From the NCBI RefSeq assembly GCF_000429785.1, contig NZ_KE386951.1:544461-608460 (forward strand): DNA of 64,000 nucleotides, given 5' to 3'. The notes under the pieces are model-generated. The model made no database searches. It was given only the letters and a program-made list of their open reading frames with translations, and had not been told where the DNA came from. Positions 37,343 to 47,014 of the stretch are shown in pieces. Within the stretch, counting starts at the first letter, position 1, and each line of letters begins with the position of its first letter. Position numbers and translations under genes: made by a program. Source of the stretch: Chitinibacter tainanensis DSM 15459. GTDB taxonomy: Bacteria > Pseudomonadota > Gammaproteobacteria > Burkholderiales > Chitinibacteraceae.

Positions 37343-38335
37343 ATGCGCAACTCATTGCTTTTTACCGCTCTGCTACTGGCGCTGACGCAGCTCGCCCAAG
37401 CCGCCGAGCCCGAATTTAGCGGCCCCGAGCCCACTGCCGCGCAAGCCCAGCAATGGCTGGACGAAGGCTATCTGCCACGCCAGCAGGCACTGACCCGCGC
37501 GGCCGAGCAGCTGGCCAGCCGCAGCGCTACGCTGTGCGCCAAACCCGACGAAGCGCAGCTGCAAGCCACCCGCCAAGCCTGGCTAGCCACCAGCAGCGCC
37601 TGGCGCGCGCTGGATGGCGCCCCGGCCGGGCCAATGGTGCTGGCGCGGCTGGGCCGCAAAATTGATTTTCGCCCCACCCGCATCAATGAGCTCGAAACCG
37701 CAATCAACGGCGGGCCAGCCAATGTGGCTACCCAGGGGCTGGGCGCAGCCGAATACCTGCTGTGGGGTGATAATCAGCCCAAGGCGCAGCTGGCCAAGCT
37801 GAAAAACCCAGCGCGTTGTGGGTATCTGCAGCAAATCAGCCAGCAGATTGCCACCGAAACACATACCCTCGATGAAGGCTGGCGGATTTATCGCGAGCAG
37901 CTGGGCGCCGAAAACCCGTTTTTCCGCCGCAATATGTTCTCTGAGCATGTGAACCTGCTGATTGCCAGCCTCACCGGGCTGGGCAAACGCATGCCCACCG
38001 CCGACGCGGTAAGCGCCGAGCAATTTGTGGAATGGCGCAGCGGCAGCAGCAAAGCCCAGCTGTTGGCGCAGCTGCAAGGGGCCGCGCTGGCCTATGGCGG
38101 CATTAGCCGGCAATTGCAGGCCGATGGCCATAGCGCGCTGGATCAGCGCATGCAGCAAACTCTCGCGAGCGCCCAAAGTAGCTGCGGCCAGCTGCCCGCC
38201 AACCTCGACAAGGCCACCAGCGCCGCACGGCTGGGCTGCAGCAAAGCCATCCAGCAGGCACGCAAAATCCTGCAAGATCAGGTTGCGGAAAAGCTCGACC
38301 TGACGCTGGGCTTTACCGAAGGCGATGGGGATTAA
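37343..38335 (+). CDS. Second imelysin family protein (histidine of GxHxxE missing)
   Basis: 330 residues with signal peptide (LLALTQLAQAAE). The fold matches imelysin, but the motif that reads GxHxxE in the first copy is GLGAAEYLLWG here (near 132): the histidine is replaced by alanine. It starts 13 bp after the di-heme gene and ends 3 bp before the DUF1513 gene. It may have a structural or binding role different from copy one. Confidence 0.88.
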   Translation: MRNSLLFTALLLALTQLAQAAEPEFSGPEPTAAQAQQWLDEGYLPRQQALTRAAEQLASRSATLCAKPDEAQLQATRQAWLATSSAWRALDGAPAGPMVLARLGRKIDFRPTRINELETAINGGPANVATQGLGAAEYLLWGDNQPKAQLAKLKNPARCGYLQQISQQIATETHTLDEGWRIYREQLGAENPFFRRNMFSEHVNLLIASLTGLGKRMPTADAVSAEQFVEWRSGSSKAQLLAQLQGAALAYGGISRQLQADGHSALDQRMQQTLASAQSSCGQLPANLDKATSAARLGCSKAIQQARKILQDQVAEKLDLTLGFTEGDGD

Positions 38336-38338
38336 GCG

Positions 38339-39412
38339 ATGGTGATGCATGCGCCTAGCCGCCGCGATTTTCTGCGCTGTTCGCTGCAAATTAGCGCCAT
38401 TTCGCTGCTTAGCCCGTGGGTGAAAGCCAGCGAGCCGGCGCCCACGCTGCTGAGCGCCTACTGGGGCGAGACCGTCAATGGCTTTGGCGCGATCAATGGC
38501 AAAGTGGTTGACCTACCTAGCCGTGGCCACGCCATTTTGCCCTTGCCCCACGGCGAGGCGATTGTGCTTAGCCGCCGGTTGGGGGTGTGGCTGGCCCGCA
38601 TCAACTGGCAACGCGGCGAGCTACTGCAGCTGGCCGACGCAGCCTTTGATCGGCACTTTTTCGGCCACGCCCTGCTCACCCCCGATACGTCAACCTTATT
38701 GACCACCGAAAACAACGACGACACCAGCGCCGGCCTACTGGGCATTTACGAAGCACACACTTTGAAGCGGCTGGGCGAAATACCCTCCGGGGGCATCGGC
38801 CCACATGAATTGCTATGGCTAGTACCAGGCAAGATACTGGCGGTGGCCAATGGCGGGATTCTCACCTTGCCGGAAACCGGCCGCACCAAACTCAATCGCG
38901 GCGCCATGAACCCAAGCGTGGCGCTGCTTGAATGGCCATCGGGCAAATTGCTGGCTAATTACAGCCTACCGGATAAAGCCCTGAGCCTGCGCCATCTCGC
39001 GCGCGCCAGCGACGGCACGCTGGGGATTGCCATGCAGGCCGAATATGCCAGCGCCAGCCAGCATCGCGATGCGCCGCTGCTGGCCCTGCTGCCACCCGGT
39101 GGCGAGCGGCTGATCCTCGCCGAGCAGCCCGCCGGACTCATGGGCTACGGCGCCAGCATTGCGGCGGTGGGGAACGAATTTCTCATCAGCGCCATGCGCG
39201 GCAACCAGCTGGCCCGCTGGCGCAGCAACGGCAGCCCTTTGCCCGCCCTCGCCATCCCCCGCCCCGCCGGCATCGCCAGCCGCGGCCAGCAAGCCTGGAT
39301 TAGCAGCGAAGAGGGTGGCATCTACCAGTATCAGGCTGCAGACCAGTCCATTCAAAGGCTCGCGGGCTATACCCAGCAGAAATGGGATAACCATTTGGTG
39401 ATCGCCACTTGA
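38339..39412 (+). CDS. DUF1513 protein, Tat-exported beta-propeller-like
   Basis: 357 residues with a twin-arginine signal, SRRDFLRCSLQISAISLL. The rest has repeated strands typical of a beta-propeller (HAILPLPHGEAIVLSRRLG, IGPHELLWLVPGKILAVANGG shown in part). It is the fourth gene of the imelysin operon, as in other proteobacteria. Molecular function unknown. Confidence 0.85.
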   Translation: MVMHAPSRRDFLRCSLQISAISLLSPWVKASEPAPTLLSAYWGETVNGFGAINGKVVDLPSRGHAILPLPHGEAIVLSRRLGVWLARINWQRGELLQLADAAFDRHFFGHALLTPDTSTLLTTENNDDTSAGLLGIYEAHTLKRLGEIPSGGIGPHELLWLVPGKILAVANGGILTLPETGRTKLNRGAMNPSVALLEWPSGKLLANYSLPDKALSLRHLARASDGTLGIAMQAEYASASQHRDAPLLALLPPGGERLILAEQPAGLMGYGASIAAVGNEFLISAMRGNQLARWRSNGSPLPALAIPRPAGIASRGQQAWISSEEGGIYQYQAADQSIQRLAGYTQQKWDNHLVIAT

Positions 39413-39760
39413 TGCCCTGCCGCCAGTCAGTCACGCCTGGCGGCGGTAGCTCAGTGAAATCACCTAACGCTTAAGCCTAAGCGTGCCTGGCAAGCCAATC
39501 GAGTAAAAACCCGCCGAGCACTTTTACTTAAGTCGCCCATTTCATTAAGTAATTCATCCACCACCGGGCAGCGTTGCCAGAGCAACGGTAGCAGTTGCTT
39601 TGTCTTTTCAGCCCACGCCTGTGAGCTGTTTTTTGGTCAACCCGACTGACAATCACAAAACTTTAAAGCGCATTCATTACACTCTTTGACAGAGATAGTG
39701 GCACCCATCATAAAGCCAAGCGCCCGCGTCAAATCGCAGGCCGATTACTGAGCAGAACGC
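39413..39760. other. Intergenic region after the imelysin operon
   Basis: No gene recognised. A GC-rich hairpin, CCGCCAG/CTGGCGG (39419-39443), lies just after the stop codon without a T run. GCGGTAGCTCAGT at 39441 resembles a tRNA 5' end but no cloverleaf follows. The promoter of the efflux operon should lie near the 3' end. Confidence 0.4.
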
Positions 39761-39766
39761 GTGCCG

Positions 39767-40054
39767 ATGAACATCATTGCCAGAAAACCACCAAGGCCAA
39801 GACGCTTAGCTGCGCTATTACTCGTGACGCAGTTGAGCGCCTGCAGCTCATCCATCGCCCCCGCGTTTAGCTTATTTGGAGCGCAGTTTCCGGCTTGGCT
39901 GGTTTGCGCGCTGATCGGGGTTGGCGCCGCGATTGCGGCGCGCTGCGTCCTGCTAGCACTCAAGTTAGCCGAATTCCTGCCTTATCCGCTGTGGGTATGT
40001 ACCTCGATCGGCGCCATCTGCGCCCTCTTGTTGTGGCTGACCTGGTTTGGCTAA
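39767..40054 (+). CDS. YtcA-family small lipoprotein
   Basis: About 95 residues from ATG 39767 (GTG 39761 is also possible). It has a lipobox, LLLVTQLSACSSS, and two membrane segments (LVCALIGVGAAIAARCVLLAL and a second ending LLLWLTWFG). YtcA-like proteins are typically encoded just before MdtN/AaeA-like fusion proteins, as here. Function unknown. Confidence 0.82.
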   Translation: MNIIARKPPRPRRLAALLLVTQLSACSSSIAPAFSLFGAQFPAWLVCALIGVGAAIAARCVLLALKLAEFLPYPLWVCTSIGAICALLLWLTWFG

Positions 40055-40072
40055 TCATCTGAATACACAAAA

Positions 40073-41116
40073 ATGAAAAAACACCCGCTGCTTGGCAAGC
40101 TCATCTCGCTGTCCCTCATCGTGCTCACCATCGCTTTGGGGCTGTATGTGTGGCAGCGCAAATCACAGCTTCCCTCCACAGATGAGGCTTCAATCGATGC
40201 GGATGTAACCCATGCCGCCGCCGCGGTGGGCGGGCGGGTTATCCGCATCGCGGTAAGCGAAAACCAGCATGTGCAAGCCGGAGAGACGCTGTTTCAAATC
40301 GACCCCGCACCCTATCGTCTGGCGGTAGAGCAGGCACAAGCGGATTTGGCACTGGCGCAGGCGGCATTAGCCACAAAACAACGCGAGCTGGCGGTGCAAC
40401 AAGCCACAGCCCGCATTGCCACCGAGCAGATCAGCCGCAACACCAGCAACCTGGCCTTGGCCACCCGCACTGTTGAACGCCTGCGCCCACTGGCGGCCAG
40501 CGGGTATGTGCCACAACAGCAATTAGATCAAGCTGTAACCGCCCAGCGCGATGCACACACCTCGCTGCTGCAGGCCAAAGCGCAGGAAACCGCCGCCACT
40601 GCGGCGATTGGCACGCTCGATAGCGCACAGGCCACCGTGCAGGCGCGAATGGCCGCATTAGCCTTAGCGCAGCACGCACTGGCCAATACCACGGTAAAAG
40701 CCACTCAAGCGGGCCGGGTAGTGGGCTTAAGCGTCTCGCCCGGTGAAATGGTGGCCCCGTCGCAATCGCTATTTACCTTGGTGAATACCGAAGAATGGTT
40801 TGCGCTGGCCAATTTTCGGGAAACCGAGCTAAAGGCCATTGCCCCCAGGGATTGTGTCACCGTGTATTCGATGATTAATCCCAGCCTAGCCATCAAAGGT
40901 GTCGTGCAGGGTATTGGCTGGGGGGTCATGGATACCGGCCACATCACGCTGCCGCGCTCGGTGCCATATGTGGAACGTTCATTGAACTGGGTGCGGGTGG
41001 CGCAGCGCTTCCCGGTGCGAATACGCCTTGAGCACCCACCGACCCAAGTCACCCGCCTCGGCGCCAGCGCGCTGGTCGAGATCAAGCATGGCGCAGCCTG
41101 CAAGCGCCCAGCCTAA
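40073..41116 (+). CDS. MdtN-like membrane fusion protein (HlyD family)
   Basis: 347-residue periplasmic adaptor anchored by one N-terminal helix (LISLSLIVLTIALGLYVW). The lipoyl half-motifs are AAVGGRVIRIAVSENQHV and the C-terminal TQAGRVVGLSVSPGEMV, with a long coiled coil (about residues 85-190). It links the FUSC-type inner-membrane protein to the outer-membrane factor encoded next. Confidence 0.9.
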   Translation: MKKHPLLGKLISLSLIVLTIALGLYVWQRKSQLPSTDEASIDADVTHAAAAVGGRVIRIAVSENQHVQAGETLFQIDPAPYRLAVEQAQADLALAQAALATKQRELAVQQATARIATEQISRNTSNLALATRTVERLRPLAASGYVPQQQLDQAVTAQRDAHTSLLQAKAQETAATAAIGTLDSAQATVQARMAALALAQHALANTTVKATQAGRVVGLSVSPGEMVAPSQSLFTLVNTEEWFALANFRETELKAIAPRDCVTVYSMINPSLAIKGVVQGIGWGVMDTGHITLPRSVPYVERSLNWVRVAQRFPVRIRLEHPPTQVTRLGASALVEIKHGAACKRPA

Positions 41117-41126
41117 GATCTGGCAC

Positions 41127-43082
41127 ATGCCTACACTCCTGCAGCTGCTGCGCCCAAGCCCGGGGCGGCTGGAATATGCCCTGCGCACGGCGCTGATTTG
41201 CCTACTGACCACCTTGGCGGTGGTGTACTTTGCCACCCCGGAGCCCGCATTAACGGTTTATTTGGTGTTTTTTCTGAGCAAAACCGATCGCGTTAGCAGC
41301 ATCATCCAGAGCCTGGCAATCGTGGTATTGGCAACACTGCTGATCGGGGTGGTGCTACTGATGGCCAGGCCATTGATCGATGAGCCGATGCTGCGGGTAG
41401 CCAGCATGGTGGGGTTCTCCATCCTGTTACTGTTTTGTACTTCGGCGAGCAAATTGCGCCCAGTGGGAGCCATCATCGCGCTGATCATGGTGTATGCGCT
41501 GGATCTGCTTGGGCAGGCCCCCAGCGGCGAGATCGTGACCAGAGCCTTGCTCTACGCCTGGCTGTTTGCGGCGATCCCAGCAGCAAGCTGCATCCTTATT
41601 AATTTGCTACTGGGCCCAGTCCCCCGGCGCTTAGCCGAACAAGCCCTGGCCCACCGGCTGGAGCTAGCGGCGAGCCAGTTGAGCGCGCCACCAAACGCAG
41701 CCCCAGCCCACGCCTGGACACAAATCCTGGCTGAAGGCACAACCCAAATCGGCCAATGGCTAAAGCTGGCAAAACTGGAAAAGACGGCCCCCGCCAATGA
41801 ACTAGCAGCTCTGGATCACGCCACGCAAACCATCACCCCACTGCTACTGTTGCTCAAGGTGGCAGCACAAGAGCCGGACTTTCCTGCCTCGGCACGACAG
41901 CAGCTGGCGCAGGCACTCAACACCATCGCGAGCAGTTTTCGCGCTGGCGAATACCCCGCCCGCCCTAATCTAGCCGCCCACCTGCCGGGGGATGGCGACT
42001 CCAAGTATGCGCAAACCCTCTGGCAGCAAATGTCTGCCTGTCTGCTGGGCTTAACGATACCGCCCACGGCAGCTGTGCCTGCCAGCCCGGCGGCCAACCG
42101 CGAGGCTAGCGGCTTTTTTGTCGCCGATGCGTTTAGTAATCCAATGCATCTGCGCTACGCCCTCAAAACCACCGCAGCCGCCATGGCCTGCTACTTGATT
42201 TATACCGCGCTCAACTGGCCCGGCATTCACACCAGCCTCATCACCTGCTACATCGTCGCACTGGCGACCACGGCCGAGACGCAGGAAAAGTTGCGGCTAC
42301 GTATTTTCGGCTGCTTCGTGGGCGCACTGGCTGGCGTGCTGGCCTTGGTGTGGCTGATCCCCACCTTCACTTCGATCACCCCCTTATTAATCTTGGTGTT
42401 TATCGGGGCGGCATTATCAGCGTGGGTTGTCGGGGGCAGCGCGCAGATTGCCTATGCCGGCTTGCAGATTGCATTTGCGTTTTTTATCTGCGTGATTCAG
42501 GGGGATTCAGCGTCGTTTGATCTGGTCGGCGCCCGTGATCGGCTATTAGGCATGTTGCTGGGTTTTCTGATGATCTCGCTGGTGTTTACCTATCTCTGGC
42601 CGGTGAGCATCGCCCCACGCATCGACTCAGGGCTGGCGCGCTTACTGCAAGGCTTGGGCGAGATGGGCCGTGCCGACAACCACGCTGAACTACAACGCCA
42701 AGCCAGCACACTAAGCGCCGCCTTAAGTACAGTAGAGCGCGATTTAGGTTTAATCCGGTTTGAACCTGCCGCCATTCGCCCATCGGCCGCCTGGCTCGCC
42801 CAGCAGCAGCAAACCGCCCAACACATCAGCCGCCTCATTGGGCCTTTACTGCTGTGCTTGCTTGCGGCAAGCACCCAGCCCCCCGCAGCCAGAACCGCCA
42901 TCGCGCAGCGCCTAGCGCGCCTGAATCCATCCGCTGCCGGCGCTCAACCCCACGGCACTTGGCCACCTAGCCCTAGTAGTGAGCCCAGTCTGGATCCACA
43001 CCTTGAATCATGCCTACAAGACTTGGAGCGCATTCTCGCGCTACAAGCCACCACCTCGCCGGAAGAGCCAGACCATGCGTAA
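41127..43082 (+). CDS. FUSC-family inner-membrane transporter (MdtO/AaeB-like)
   Basis: About 651 residues from ATG 41127 (MPTLLQLLRPSPGRL); ATG 41088, overlapping the upstream gene, is an alternative start. It has the duplicated six-helix FUSC architecture: helices at about 10-180 and 360-510, each followed by a cytoplasmic region. These proteins export aromatic acids or toxic amphiphiles with a fusion protein and TolC-like factor. The substrate cannot be read from sequence. Confidence 0.87.
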   Translation: MPTLLQLLRPSPGRLEYALRTALICLLTTLAVVYFATPEPALTVYLVFFLSKTDRVSSIIQSLAIVVLATLLIGVVLLMARPLIDEPMLRVASMVGFSILLLFCTSASKLRPVGAIIALIMVYALDLLGQAPSGEIVTRALLYAWLFAAIPAASCILINLLLGPVPRRLAEQALAHRLELAASQLSAPPNAAPAHAWTQILAEGTTQIGQWLKLAKLEKTAPANELAALDHATQTITPLLLLLKVAAQEPDFPASARQQLAQALNTIASSFRAGEYPARPNLAAHLPGDGDSKYAQTLWQQMSACLLGLTIPPTAAVPASPAANREASGFFVADAFSNPMHLRYALKTTAAAMACYLIYTALNWPGIHTSLITCYIVALATTAETQEKLRLRIFGCFVGALAGVLALVWLIPTFTSITPLLILVFIGAALSAWVVGGSAQIAYAGLQIAFAFFICVIQGDSASFDLVGARDRLLGMLLGFLMISLVFTYLWPVSIAPRIDSGLARLLQGLGEMGRADNHAELQRQASTLSAALSTVERDLGLIRFEPAAIRPSAAWLAQQQQTAQHISRLIGPLLLCLLAASTQPPAARTAIAQRLARLNPSAAGAQPHGTWPPSPSSEPSLDPHLESCLQDLERILALQATTSPEEPDHA

Positions 43083-44610
43083 GCAATCCCCCATGGCGAG
43101 CTTTGCCCTCGCCGCCTTGTGCCTGCCCAACCTCGCCAGCTTTGCCGCTGATCTAGCGCCCCCCCGCCCGGACCAACCTTGGATACCGGCCACCACTGCG
43201 AGCGGGCAAATTGTGGCAGGCGCCCCAGCCAATGCGCCCACTGCGCAAGAGCTAAATTTCGTACTGCCCGCCAATGATGAGCTTGGCCTGTTACCGGAGC
43301 CGTTGACGCTGGAGGCCGGAAAAGCATACGCACTGGCTGATTTGATCGAGATTGCCTTATCCCGCCACCCAACCACCCGGATGGCCTGGAATGAGTCTCG
43401 CCAAGCCGCACTGGCGGTCGCGGCAGCGCAAAGCAGTTTCTATCCCAAAATAAACGCCAGCCTCATTGGCGCCGGGCAAGCCAGTTTCAAACACAGCCGT
43501 GTCGAAGGGATTGGCGGCAGCAGCGAAACAACAGCATCGGGCTCGGTCGCAGCGCTTTCACTGGAATGGCTACTGTTTGATTTCGGGGCAAGAGCCGCCA
43601 TGCTCAGGGTGGCCGAGCAAGGGGCCGTCATCGCCAATATTGCCTTTATGGCTAGTCATCAGCAGCTGATTTACGGCATTGTGAGCGCCTATTACGTTCA
43701 TGCAGCAGCCCAAGCTCGAGTGGAGAGCGCCACCCAATCCTTGCAAAATGCCAAAATCATCCAGCAAGCGGCCGAAGCCCGCCGCCACAACGGCATCGGC
43801 ACCGTAATGGAAGTCGCGCAGGCTCGCCAAGCCTATGCTCAGGCCAATCTGGCGCTGGTGCAGGCCAATGGGGCACTCGAGAACGCCTATTTAGGCTTGC
43901 TATCGGCAATGGGGATTTCGCCACTGAGTAAATTCAAGATCGCTAGCGCTGCCGGTCGGCAATTAACGCCGACCCTACTTCCCGCCGTAGAACAAACGCT
44001 GACCGCGGCCTTGTCGCGACGCCCCGATGTATTAAGCGCCTATGCGGCACAAGCCGCCAGCCAAGCGCACATTGAAGCGGTGCAAGCGGAATTCAAACCC
44101 AAGGTGTTTGTGGTGACCTCGCTCGCGCAAAGCGCTGGCGCATCCAGCACCACACTGATTCCTTCGCTGGGGCCGTTGGCGCCCACGCTAGATTTAAATG
44201 GCTCACGGCATAGTGGACAGATTTTCCTCGGAGTCACGGTACCCTTATACGACGCCGGCGCACGCAGCACGGCCTTAGCCAAAGCCAAGATCGCGGCGGA
44301 AAATACCGAGCTGCACCTAAGCCGCACGAAGGATGAAGCCATTCGCCAGGTTGTGGTCGCGCGCAATGCCTTACAAAGCCATCTGGCGGCCTACAGCGCA
44401 GCAGAAGCGCTTGTATCGGCCACGCAAACCACCTACGAGGCGGCCTTGGCTGCCTATCAGCATGGAGTAGGCTCGATCAGCGAGGTCACCAGCGCGCAAA
44501 CCCAATTGCTTGTGGCCAAAAATACGCTAGCCGATAGCTATAGCGCCACGCTCACTGCGGCCGCCACGTTGGCGCTCGCGACCGGGGCCTTAGGTAAGGC
44601 ACCGGAGTAA
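43075..44610 (+). CDS. TolC/NodT-like outer-membrane efflux protein (MdtP-like)
   Basis: 511 residues from ATG 43075, which overlaps the FUSC stop by eight bases and has a GGAAG ribosome binding site; the frame opens earlier at 42979 but inside the upstream gene. A signal peptide (LCLPNLASFAAD) is followed by the two structural repeats of outer-membrane factors, with LSRHPTTRMAWNESRQ and LSRRPDVLSAYAAQAASQ. No lipobox cysteine is seen. Confidence 0.9.
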   Translation: MRKQSPMASFALAALCLPNLASFAADLAPPRPDQPWIPATTASGQIVAGAPANAPTAQELNFVLPANDELGLLPEPLTLEAGKAYALADLIEIALSRHPTTRMAWNESRQAALAVAAAQSSFYPKINASLIGAGQASFKHSRVEGIGGSSETTASGSVAALSLEWLLFDFGARAAMLRVAEQGAVIANIAFMASHQQLIYGIVSAYYVHAAAQARVESATQSLQNAKIIQQAAEARRHNGIGTVMEVAQARQAYAQANLALVQANGALENAYLGLLSAMGISPLSKFKIASAAGRQLTPTLLPAVEQTLTAALSRRPDVLSAYAAQAASQAHIEAVQAEFKPKVFVVTSLAQSAGASSTTLIPSLGPLAPTLDLNGSRHSGQIFLGVTVPLYDAGARSTALAKAKIAAENTELHLSRTKDEAIRQVVVARNALQSHLAAYSAAEALVSATQTTYEAALAAYQHGVGSISEVTSAQTQLLVAKNTLADSYSATLTAAATLALATGALGKAPE

Positions 44611-44798
44611 GGACATGACGCTACTTCAGCCACCGCGCCTTGTTGACGCATCAGATGGGCGCAGCGCGCGGCATGCCCTCTGTATCTAACCCCCTGCAAC
44701 ACTCACGAACGATTGGCATGGCCCTCAGTGTTGCCGAGTAAAACCGGCTATGCTGCTTGGGTTGAGCCAAATTTCCTGCACCAAAAAGAGAGTCGAGC

Positions 44799-45593
44799 AT
44801 GCAGAACATCCAGATCACACCCGCATTCCAGGGTCATTTTCAGTCAGTCGGGTGTGACCAATGCCGCAATCTGGATGATCTAGGTTTTGATTTTACGATG
44901 GCGTTCCAACCCATTTGGGATGTCACAAAAGCCCGGCCATTTGCCTATGAAGCCTTGATTCGGGGCAAGAACGGCGAAACCGCAGCAGATATTCTGAGCC
45001 AGGTGAATGATGGCAACCGCTATAAATTCGACCAGGCCTGCCGAGTTAAGGCGATTGAATTAGCCGCGGGGCTCGGTTTGCAGCATCTGCCTGATTGCCT
45101 ACTCTCGATTAATTTTTTACCCAATGCAGTTTATCGCCCTGAAACTTGCATTCGCGCCACTCTCGAGGCTGCCGAGCGTTTCCAGTTTCCAACCGATCGG
45201 CTGATGTTTGAAGTCACGGAAGGCGAAAGAGTTGTGGATAGCGAGCATCTGATTAGCATTTTTGCGGCCTATCGCCAGCGCGGCTTTACCACAGCGATTG
45301 ATGATTTCGGGGCCGGATATTCGGGACTGAATTTGCTCGCGACTTTTCAGCCCGACATTCTGAAGATTGATATGGAATTGACGCGGGGCATTAATCACAG
45401 CGCCAGCCGGCAAGCCATTCTGGCGGGTATTTTGCTCACCTGCTCGCATTTAAATATCCAAGTCATCGCCGAAGGCGTAGAAACTGCCGATGAATTCGCG
45501 GTATTAAATGCCATGGGCGTTCATCTTTTTCAGGGCTATTACTTTGCCAAACCACACATCGAAGCATTACCCACGGTGAGTATTGGCAAATAA
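44799..45593 (+). CDS. EAL-domain c-di-GMP phosphodiesterase
   Basis: 264-residue stand-alone EAL protein that should hydrolyse c-di-GMP to pGpG. All expected catalytic elements appear: YEALIRG, INFLPN, EVTEGE, AIDDFGAGYSG, ILKIDMEL, VIAEGVET and FQGYYFAKP. A short N-terminal extension contains CDQC, a possible metal or redox site. Separate from the efflux operon by about 190 bp, with AGAG before the ATG. Confidence 0.92.
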   Translation: MQNIQITPAFQGHFQSVGCDQCRNLDDLGFDFTMAFQPIWDVTKARPFAYEALIRGKNGETAADILSQVNDGNRYKFDQACRVKAIELAAGLGLQHLPDCLLSINFLPNAVYRPETCIRATLEAAERFQFPTDRLMFEVTEGERVVDSEHLISIFAAYRQRGFTTAIDDFGAGYSGLNLLATFQPDILKIDMELTRGINHSASRQAILAGILLTCSHLNIQVIAEGVETADEFAVLNAMGVHLFQGYYFAKPHIEALPTVSIGK

Positions 45594-45818
45594 AAGTAGT
45601 GATGGCGCCATCCTAAGCAAACTAGGTACAGTGATCTACCTCAGCGGCACTCTCAATCCATCCCCCGATCCGCCTCGCCCCTCCAGACACCCAAACAGCA
45701 CAATCGCAGCGCAAAAGTTGAGCTCCAGCCAGCAATCCCATTAGCATATTCGGCCAAGCTGCTGGTGCGGATTTCCTCCCCAGCGTTCAACCTCTCATCC
45801 GTTCTGGCAGGAGCCTGC

Positions 45819-46217
45819 ATGTCCATCCCTGTTTTAGTCCAGTGGCACTTGGCCACGGTGGTGCCGGCCTTTGGGCTGGGTAGTTGGCTGTTGTGGCGGC
45901 GCAAAGGGGATGCGCTGCATCGCTGGCTGGGGCGGATTTATGTGTTGCTGATGCTGGGCACGGCCACGATTTCGCTTTTAATTCCGGCCAGCATTGGCCC
46001 GGTGTTGTTTGGCCATTGGGGGCTGATTCACCTGTTTAGCCTGCTGGTGTGGTACGAGATTCCCACCGCAGTGCTGGCGGCGCGGCGGGGGCAGATTGCG
46101 GTGCATCGCGCCAAAATGCGCGGGGTATATCTCGGCGCGCTGGTGGTGGCCGGCAGCCTGGCTTTTCTGCCCGGCCGCCTGCTCAATCAGCTGGCCCAGC
46201 AGTGGCTGGGCTTTTAA
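45819..46217 (+). CDS. DUF2306-like membrane protein
   Basis: 132 residues from ATG 45819, which has a GGCAGGAG ribosome binding site; the frame opens at 45765. Four predicted helices with HLATVVPAFGLGSWLLWRRKG and DALHRWLGRIYVLLML, the HR-W-GR motif typical of the DUF2306 family, and a histidine-rich second loop (VHRAKMRGVYLG). The function is unknown. It ends 4 bp into the convergent hmuV gene. Confidence 0.75.
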   Translation: MSIPVLVQWHLATVVPAFGLGSWLLWRRKGDALHRWLGRIYVLLMLGTATISLLIPASIGPVLFGHWGLIHLFSLLVWYEIPTAVLAARRGQIAVHRAKMRGVYLGALVVAGSLAFLPGRLLNQLAQQWLGF

Positions 46218-47014
46218 GCAAACACCACCAGCTGCTGCCCCGCATGCAAGGGATGCGGCAGCACGGTAGCGGGCAGCTGATAGGTTTGCTCAAGATGCGC
46301 GCCGGTGAGCGCTTGCGCCACCGGCCCGCTGGCCACCAACTGCCCCGCGGCCAACAGCACCAGCCGCTGGCAATACCGTGCGGCCAGATTCACATCATGC
46401 AAAATCACGCCCACCGCCAGCTGCTGCCCAGCCGGCAGGCTGGCCAATAAGCTTTGCAACTGCACCAGCACATGCTGCTGATGACGCGGATCAAGGCTGG
46501 CGGTAGGCTCATCCAGCAGCAAATACACCGGCTGCGTGCTGTGCTGCAGCGCGGCCAAGGTTTGCAGCAACACCCGCGCCAGCTGCACGCGTTGTTGCTC
46601 GCCGCCCGATAGCTGTGGATACGGTCGCAGCAAGAGCTCGCTCACATCCGCCAGCGCCGCCGCTTGCAACAGCAGGGCGCGCATCTCGGCGGGGCTGAGC
46701 TGCGGGAACGGATACCCGCCCATGGCAATCACCTCATGCGCGCTCAGCTGAAAAGTCAGCTGCGCTTGCTGCGGCAAAACCACCCGCCGCGCCGCCAGCT
46801 CGGCGGCGGGCCATTGCGCCAGAGGCTGGCCATCCAGTAGCGCGCGCCCGGCGCTGGGCGCCAGCTCTCCGGTCAAAAGCTGCAGGAGCGTGGATTTCCC
46901 CGCCCCATTGGCCCCGAGAATGGCGGTGATTTCGCCGCACGGCAGGGTCAGATCGATGCCACGCAAAATCGGCCGCTCGCCGCGCTGAAAACTCACTTGG
47001 TCTAATTGCAGCAT
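46214..47014 (-). CDS. hmuV: HmuV, heme ABC transporter ATPase
   Basis: 266-residue ABC ATPase that powers heme import through HmuU. Walker A GANGAGKST (near 36), Q-loop PQQAQLTF, signature LSGGEQQRV (near 138), Walker B LLLDEPTASLD and H-loop ILHDVNLAARY are all intact. The frame is open to 47467, but ATG 47014 overlaps the hmuU stop by one base (TGATG) and gives the family start MLQLDQVSFQRG. Confidence 0.94.
   Translation of the reverse strand: MLQLDQVSFQRGERPILRGIDLTLPCGEITAILGANGAGKSTLLQLLTGELAPSAGRALLDGQPLAQWPAAELAARRVVLPQQAQLTFQLSAHEVIAMGGYPFPQLSPAEMRALLLQAAALADVSELLLRPYPQLSGGEQQRVQLARVLLQTLAALQHSTQPVYLLLDEPTASLDPRHQQHVLVQLQSLLASLPAGQQLAVGVILHDVNLAARYCQRLVLLAAGQLVASGPVAQALTGAHLEQTYQLPATVLPHPLHAGQQLVVFA

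Noticed and set aside
39439..39470. GCGGTAGCTCAGT resembling a tRNA start
   Set aside because: No D-loop, anticodon or T-loop follows and no acceptor partner is found; chance similarity beside a GC hairpin.
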